This document shows, piece after piece, positions 59,455 through 64,000 of a stretch of 64,000 nucleotides of DNA (its first letter is position 1; the number at the start of each line of letters is the position of its first letter). Origin of the DNA: Nodosilinea sp. FACHB-131 (GTDB lineage: Bacteria > Cyanobacteriota > Cyanobacteriia > Phormidesmidales > Phormidesmidaceae); the NCBI RefSeq assembly GCF_014695395.1, contig NZ_JACJOF010000003.1, forward strand, positions 1 to 64,000. The letters are read 5' to 3'. The position numbers and the translations under genes are program-made. The notes below the pieces were generated by a model. The model worked only from the letters and a program-made list of their open reading frames with translations, was not told the origin of the DNA and ran no database searches.

Positions 59455-62400
59455 ATGACCGATCGCGAGTTGACGATTAAGTTTGTTGGCAAGGATGCGG
59501 GGCTGGAGAGGGCGGCACTGGCTGGTGCGGATGCTGTAGACCGGCTGGGCGAAAAAGCACTGGGTGCGGCTCGAAAACTAGAGGATGCGGGAGGGTCCAC
59601 AAAAGGATTCAGTGGCGCGATCGCAGGCTTGGCGGCAGGCGCATCCTTCGCGGCGATCGACCTCCTGACAAATGCGTTGCAGTCGGCAGGTGCGGCGGTG
59701 CTGGGTTTTGTCTCTAGCACGTTCCAGGTCGGTGGCGCGGCGCAGCAGGCTGACGTGGCATTTACGACAATGCTAGGCAGCGCAGAAAAGGCCCAAGCGG
59801 TATTGAGTGAACTGAGCGACTTCGCAGCCACAACTCCGTTTGACTTGCCAGGGGTAAGGGCGGCGGGGCAGCAGCTGCTTGCATTTGGTTTTGTGCCTGA
59901 GGCGCTCACAGAGAACTTGACTCGATTAGGCGACGTGGCGGCAGGGGTGAATACTGACTTTGGGGAGTTGGCTACCATTTACGGAAAGGCGAAGGTAGCA
60001 GGACGTCTCTATGCCGAGGATGTGAACCAGCTGACCGAGCGAGGCATCCCAATTATTCAAGAGTTTGCCAAGCAATTTGGGGTGGCCGAGAGCCAGGTCA
60101 AAATACTGGTTGAACAGGGAAAGATTGGGTTCCCTGAGTTAGAGAAAGCTTTCATTGGCATGACCAGCGAGGGCGGGAAATTTGGCGGGCTGATGGCGGC
60201 GCAGGCCAAAACTATTCCAGGCCAGGTCAGCAACATTCAAGACAGCTTTATTCGGTTGCAAGAGGCTATCTTCAAAGCCCTTGGCCCAGCGACTGCGGCA
60301 GTACTCACCACGTTTCAGGCCACGCTGAACGAAACCGGGAAAAACTTTGACGGGTTCGGCCCATTGGCGGCTGCGGGGGAAAGGCTCAATAAGGTGCTGA
60401 GCGAAAACCCAGAGATTGCTAAGCGCTTGGGTGAGGCATTAGGGACGCTGGCTAACGAGGGCGTAGAGCAATTGGCGTCGCTGATTGAGGCGGCCGCTGG
60501 GTTTGCTGAGAACCAAGAGAACATTGACGGATTGGCCGAGGCGATCGAGGGCGTGGCCATTAGCATCAACTTTGCGGCGGCAGGCGCGGGTAAGTTGCTG
60601 GAATTGCGCGACGCAATCACGGGACTTATAGACAAGGCGGGTGATATTCCGATTGTGGGCCAAGCGCTTAACTTGGTACTGGCCCCATTGTTGGCCGTGC
60701 AAGGGTTCCCCGGTGCAGTGCAGGGGCTAGGTGAACTGCGCGATCGCGCTGAAAGGCTCAAAGATAACCTGCTGGGCGTGCGCAATGAGTTTGAGGGATT
60801 AGGTGCTAGTACCGGGAAGGCACTAGCTGGAGCTGGAGCTAATGTAAGTGCAGCGCTAGATACAGCCCTAAAAAATGTCCAAAAAACTAGCCAAAACCAA
60901 AAGCCAAAAGAACCGGAAAAGCCCAAGCCTCCTGACCTAAGCGCGATCGAAGATAAATATAAAGGACTCACAGCGACAATCGACATTGAAGAGTCGAAGC
61001 AAATTGCCGCGCTGGTCAGAAGCGGCGCAACTCAGGAGAAGATCGCGGCAGAGGAACAGAAGTTTCTGCAAAAGCGCATTGACCTAAACCAGCAAAAAGC
61101 TAATGAACTCAGGGCGGTTAACGCCAACGCCCTTGACGAAAAAGGGCAGGCCAAACTTAGAGACGACTTACTGAAGCTTGACCAGGACCTGGCAAGCGAT
61201 CGCCTCAAAATTGCCGAAGCCGCCGCCGCCGCGAGGGAAGCCGCCGAGAAAAAAGCATTGGAGGCGATCGAGGAAGCCGCAGAGAAGGCCAACAACGTCG
61301 CCACCGAAGGAGAGCAACAGCGTCAGATCGAACTGGCCAAGCTGCGGCGCGATGGGGTGATCGGCGAGGAAGAGTATCAGGAGCAGTTGACCAATGCAGG
61401 GCGCGATCGCATTAAGGCTGAACTTGCAGCGGAGCAAGCAAAATTTGCCGCGCTGAAGAACGCAGCCGGGGCCGACGAGGATGATAAGACCGCATCTCGC
61501 CAGCGCATCAACTCCTTGACTCTTGAGCTGATTGAGTCAGAGATTGAGGCAGAGGAAGAGGCCACCAAAACAATCGAGGCTGAGCTAGAAAAGCGTAAAG
61601 AGGCGATCGAGGCTCAAGCTCAAGCCGCCGAAAACTCTGCCCAAGCCGAGGTGCTGAGCCTAGAGCAAGTGGCCACCGCACTAGAGGCCATCAACGGCGC
61701 ATACGATCGCCAGGCCCAACTGCTCAGCGCCCGTACCAACCTCCTCAACACCCTAGGCAGTGCCCTCAGTGACTCGTTCAACAATGGCGTCACCCTCCTT
61801 AACCAAGACATCGCCAATGCCAAAAAAGAGAAGGATCGCACCCGACTGACAAAGGAGCGCGACAACCTGGAGAAGCAAGCCGCCACTGCCCGTCGCGCAT
61901 CCCTGGAACGATCGCAGGCACTGGAACTGCTGACTTTCGACCTTAGACAGAAGCAGCTGCAAATAGAGAACCAGATCGAACAGGCCCGCATTCGAGGCGC
62001 GATCGCAGAGAACCAGGCGGCGCAGGCCAGAGCACAGGCCAATATCGCCACGCTACAGGCGGAGGGGGCCAGCGCGGAACAGGTGCAGGCGGCCCAGCTC
62101 GACCTACAAGCGTCTAGGCAGTCGGGCGAGGCATTGGCCCAACAATTTGCCGCCACCATTCAGCAGAGTGGGCTGATTCAGGAGCTAGGAGGCATTGAGC
62201 GTCAGGGCATCCAAGCATCCCAGCGCAGTGCGTTAACCACCTTTGACACGCAAGAACTCGATCGCCGGTTTCAGGCTCTAGACGATCGCGAGGCCAATGC
62301 CCGCAGTGGTCGTGAGCGCCGAGAAATTGAGCGTGAACGTGAGCAGCTGCAAGGGCAGAACAACCGACTACAACGACAGACACAGCAGGATATTCAATTC

Positions 62401-62928
62401 TTTGGCGGTGGCGAGGCATCAGCATTCCAAGATGCTGTTTCAGGCCTGAACCAATTTGCCGATCGCATGAATGGCGTGCCTATGTTAAACGGCGGGGGCG
62501 GGGCACCGACTGGGCCGTTGGGCGGTGGCAGAACCGTTGTACCTACCGGGCTAGATGATGCTGGTGCTCAACGCTTTCTGGATGGGGCCAAGCAAAACCT
62601 AGAAGCGTCGCAGCGTAACGCTGAGGGTGTTTTTGCTGGCATCAAGGCAATGTACGAAGAGGCGGGTATTCAGTTCGGCGATCGCCCTGTAGACCCGGCG
62701 CAACGGGCTCAGGATAGAGCAAGTATTGAACAAGAGATCGCCTCAAGAGTACAGCAGGCTACAGGGCAAATGGGCGGGGCAGCAGGTGGCACTAACATCA
62801 CCAACGACGTGACGATCAACATCACCGGGGCCGACACTGCCGACGGTGGCCTGGCGCAGAACGTCGAGGACCAGGTGTTCGCAGGCCTCAGCCGCGTGAT
62901 CAGCCGCACCCAATCACTACTCGGCTAG
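59455..62928 (+). CDS. tape measure protein
   Basis: 1157 residues from ATG 59455. The N-terminal part ADVAFTTMLGSAEKAQAVLS and FAATTPFDLPGVRAAGQQ, then GRLYAEDVNQLTERGIP is the TIGR02675-type tape measure domain. The middle is an Ala/Glu/Lys-rich coiled coil (about 480-940), and hydrophobic segments occur near 380-430 (IPIVGQALNLVLAPLLAVQG). Its length sets tail length: by the usual 0.15 nm per residue, a tail of about 170 nm. Long-tailed phage. Confidence 0.93.
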   Translation: MTDRELTIKFVGKDAGLERAALAGADAVDRLGEKALGAARKLEDAGGSTKGFSGAIAGLAAGASFAAIDLLTNALQSAGAAVLGFVSSTFQVGGAAQQADVAFTTMLGSAEKAQAVLSELSDFAATTPFDLPGVRAAGQQLLAFGFVPEALTENLTRLGDVAAGVNTDFGELATIYGKAKVAGRLYAEDVNQLTERGIPIIQEFAKQFGVAESQVKILVEQGKIGFPELEKAFIGMTSEGGKFGGLMAAQAKTIPGQVSNIQDSFIRLQEAIFKALGPATAAVLTTFQATLNETGKNFDGFGPLAAAGERLNKVLSENPEIAKRLGEALGTLANEGVEQLASLIEAAAGFAENQENIDGLAEAIEGVAISINFAAAGAGKLLELRDAITGLIDKAGDIPIVGQALNLVLAPLLAVQGFPGAVQGLGELRDRAERLKDNLLGVRNEFEGLGASTGKALAGAGANVSAALDTALKNVQKTSQNQKPKEPEKPKPPDLSAIEDKYKGLTATIDIEESKQIAALVRSGATQEKIAAEEQKFLQKRIDLNQQKANELRAVNANALDEKGQAKLRDDLLKLDQDLASDRLKIAEAAAAAREAAEKKALEAIEEAAEKANNVATEGEQQRQIELAKLRRDGVIGEEEYQEQLTNAGRDRIKAELAAEQAKFAALKNAAGADEDDKTASRQRINSLTLELIESEIEAEEEATKTIEAELEKRKEAIEAQAQAAENSAQAEVLSLEQVATALEAINGAYDRQAQLLSARTNLLNTLGSALSDSFNNGVTLLNQDIANAKKEKDRTRLTKERDNLEKQAATARRASLERSQALELLTFDLRQKQLQIENQIEQARIRGAIAENQAAQARAQANIATLQAEGASAEQVQAAQLDLQASRQSGEALAQQFAATIQQSGLIQELGGIERQGIQASQRSALTTFDTQELDRRFQALDDREANARSGRERREIEREREQLQGQNNRLQRQTQQDIQFFGGGEASAFQDAVSGLNQFADRMNGVPMLNGGGGAPTGPLGGGRTVVPTGLDDAGAQRFLDGAKQNLEASQRNAEGVFAGIKAMYEEAGIQFGDRPVDPAQRAQDRASIEQEIASRVQQATGQMGGAAGGTNITNDVTINITGADTADGGLAQNVEDQVFAGLSRVISRTQSLLG

Positions 62929-62976
62929 ATCGCGCTTCACTAATTCAATACATTGCCACCGTTGCTGCTGCTGTAT

Positions 62977-62998
62977 CGTGCGTGATACGATACGGATA
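62977..62998. promoter_or_regulatory. operator-like 22-mer, copy 2 (inverted relative to 36,477)
   Basis: Exact reverse complement of 36,477-36,498, 20 bp before the start of the next gene. Confidence 0.5.
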
Positions 62999-63017
62999 CA
63001 GTCACGGAACGATCGCC

Positions 63018-63269
63018 ATGGACACCTACGCAGCCTCTTTCGGAACACCTACACTCCCTGCCTATTACGAGGCTGATGAGCAGGCGTGTTTTGCAGCCGG
63101 GCGAGCGTGGGCAGCGGTAGGCAATGCCAAGTTACCTCGCATGGCAACGGTGCAGTGTGGGGAGCGCGTGCGACAGGTGCCGGTTGTGGGTTCATCGCAT
63201 GAGTTCGCGAAGGCATTTGTGCGTGGCTGGCGGGTGCAGAAATTAGAGCAACAGTTACCACAAGGATAG
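63018..63269 (+). CDS. small phage protein, 83 residues
   Basis: Start ATG 63018; the longer frame to 62982 runs through the operator-like site. AYYEADEQACFAAGRAWAAV, then ERVRQVPVVGSSHEFAKAFV. Compact helical protein, no recognised family. Possibly controlled by the operator-like site. Confidence 0.6.
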   Translation: MDTYAASFGTPTLPAYYEADEQACFAAGRAWAAVGNAKLPRMATVQCGERVRQVPVVGSSHEFAKAFVRGWRVQKLEQQLPQG

Positions 63270-63275
63270 TCAGTC

Positions 63276-63425
63276 ATGGATAGAGGATCGGGTCGGAATA
63301 TTGCGATCGCGCTGATCGCATTGCAGGTATTTCTAGGAGCAGGTGCAGCAATAGCAAGCGATCGCGGTTCATTCCCCGAAAAGATGTGCGCACCGGGGCG
63401 GGACGGCGGCATTGTTTGCACTTAA
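63276..63425 (+). CDS. short secreted or membrane peptide, 49 residues
   Basis: ATG 63276 to TAA 63425. After MDRGSGRN a hydrophobic segment IAIALIALQVFLGAGAAIA resembles a signal peptide, followed by a short Cys-containing tail (MCAPGRDGGIVCT). Directly follows the 83-residue gene by 6 bp. Could be a lipid-free secreted peptide or a small membrane protein. Confidence 0.5.
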   Translation: MDRGSGRNIAIALIALQVFLGAGAAIASDRGSFPEKMCAPGRDGGIVCT

Positions 63426-63490
63426 AGCGAGGTAGGGGGTACTGCCCAGGCATCTGCACCAGGGCAAGCATTTTTAGCAGGTAAAACGCT

Positions 63491-64000
63491 ATGAATAAGC
63501 GCGAAGAATTAAGGGTAAAAATTCTAGAAAAGGTCAATGTAGCAAAAGAAGCTCCCACCAAGAAATCGTTGGCGCAGTCATGCGGTGAAACCAGAATCTA
63601 CCGCAAAGGATCGCATGGGGAGCAGCATCGCCTGTCAGACATCTTCGCTGCGGTAATCGACGACATGGTGTCCAAGGGCGAGGTAGTTCTAGACGATCGC
63701 CCCATCTACAATGCACCCCGCGTGCGCCTGCCCGACCGCCCTGCCAAGCCTCTATTTCAAGACCACCAAGGCCCGCCTGTGGTGACCTGGCGCGACCCAT
63801 CGGTGATTGACCCAGCGATCGCACGGGCCAAACCCACGACGCAGCCTAAGGAGAAGGAAGCCGAGATAGTGGACATTAAGCTGCCACCCTCGCTGCTGCC
63901 CGTTGCGGTGGCTAAGGCTGAGGTTGCTGCGGTGGACAAGGTTGCGCCAATGTCCGCAGCTGCCAAGGCGATCGCGCAGCCTGTGGCGGTGACTCGGGTT
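63491..64000 (+). CDS. phage protein, runs off right edge (partial)
   Basis: ATG 63491, frame open to the window end (170 codons). N-terminal basic helical part (KREELRVKILEKVNVAKEAP, KKSLAQSCGETRIYRKGSHG), then a stretch with DIFAAVIDDMVSKGEVVLDD like a winged helix, then a Pro/Ala/Lys-rich linker. DNA-binding protein is possible; no family assigned. Confidence 0.6.
   Translation, partial: MNKREELRVKILEKVNVAKEAPTKKSLAQSCGETRIYRKGSHGEQHRLSDIFAAVIDDMVSKGEVVLDDRPIYNAPRVRLPDRPAKPLFQDHQGPPVVTWRDPSVIDPAIARAKPTTQPKEKEAEIVDIKLPPSLLPVAVAKAEVAAVDKVAPMSAAAKAIAQPVAVTRV

Larger units (their letters stand above)
29666..64000. mobile_element. prophage, left part (continues beyond the window)
   Basis: Bounded on the left by the tRNA-His att half-site and the integrase; contains leftward replication genes and rightward packaging and tail genes in normal phage order. 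Long-tailed (tape measure), Mu gp29-like portal, but tRNA-integrating. Right att site not seen. Confidence 0.9.

Noticed and set aside
59442..59978. Leftward 178-codon frame inside the tape measure gene
   Set aside because: Ala/Ser/Pro-rich antisense artefact of a coiled-coil coding region; the same holds for the other large minus frames between 60.3 and 62.4 kb.

Overview
This is cyanobacterial DNA. The HIP1 palindrome GCGATCGC is frequent, and the CRISPR-transposon module in the middle is of the type V-K (Cas12k) kind, known only from cyanobacteria. The window is almost wholly accessory DNA in two blocks that meet at about 29,660-29,710. No housekeeping gene and no rRNA is present; the only tRNA sequence is a truncated tRNA-His.

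Block 1 (1-29,660) looks like the cargo and right-hand portion of a type V-K CRISPR-associated transposon (CAST). After the tail of an IS1-family transposase (1-147) comes a defence island read almost entirely leftward: a SNF2-type helicase with an Hsp70/actin-like ATPase, a dead tyrosine recombinase, a PLD nuclease-SNF2 helicase fusion, a short RecQ-like helicase, an unknown protein, a NERD nuclease-SF1 helicase, a DUF1156 DNA methyltransferase, accessory genes (2-TM membrane protein, zinc-ribbon HTH protein, zinc-finger protein, ankyrin protein), then a DUF499 ATPase and a HARE-HTH/Mrr-type nuclease. It ends with a small Xre regulator, cas12k, a tracrRNA, a four-repeat CRISPR array whose last repeat is degenerate, and a right transposon end built of GTGACA/TGTC repeats finishing in TGTACA at 29,660. 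tnsB, tnsC and tniQ are not in the window; they lie to the left or have been lost.

Block 2 (29,666 to beyond 64,000) is a tailed-phage prophage integrated in tRNA-His. The left att site is the 3' half of tRNA-His, immediately beside the CAST end, followed by the integrase. Leftward genes from about 44.4 to 30.9 kb form the early/replication module (DUF5895-like protein, SWIM/RecD-like helicase, Toprim primase, SF3 helicase, Dam-like methylase, DndC/PAPS-reductase-like protein and small genes). Rightward genes from 44.6 kb on are late: ParB-like protein, radical SAM enzyme, terminase subunits, Mu gp29-like portal, ThyX, a nucleotide-metabolism fusion, tail tube candidate, a tail-assembly chaperone with a clear -1 frameshift site (A AAA AAG), tape measure protein, and a partial gene at the right edge. 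No major capsid gene is recognisable. The right att site with the intact tRNA-His should lie beyond the window.

Most interesting points: a CAST carrying a large methyltransferase/helicase defence island; the double use of tRNA-His by CAST and phage; the programmed frameshift; three copies of a ~133-bp GC-box inverted repeat; a shared operator-like 22-mer at both ends of the phage; and three phage proteins sharing the same N-terminal tag. All family calls are from reading motifs, without database searches.
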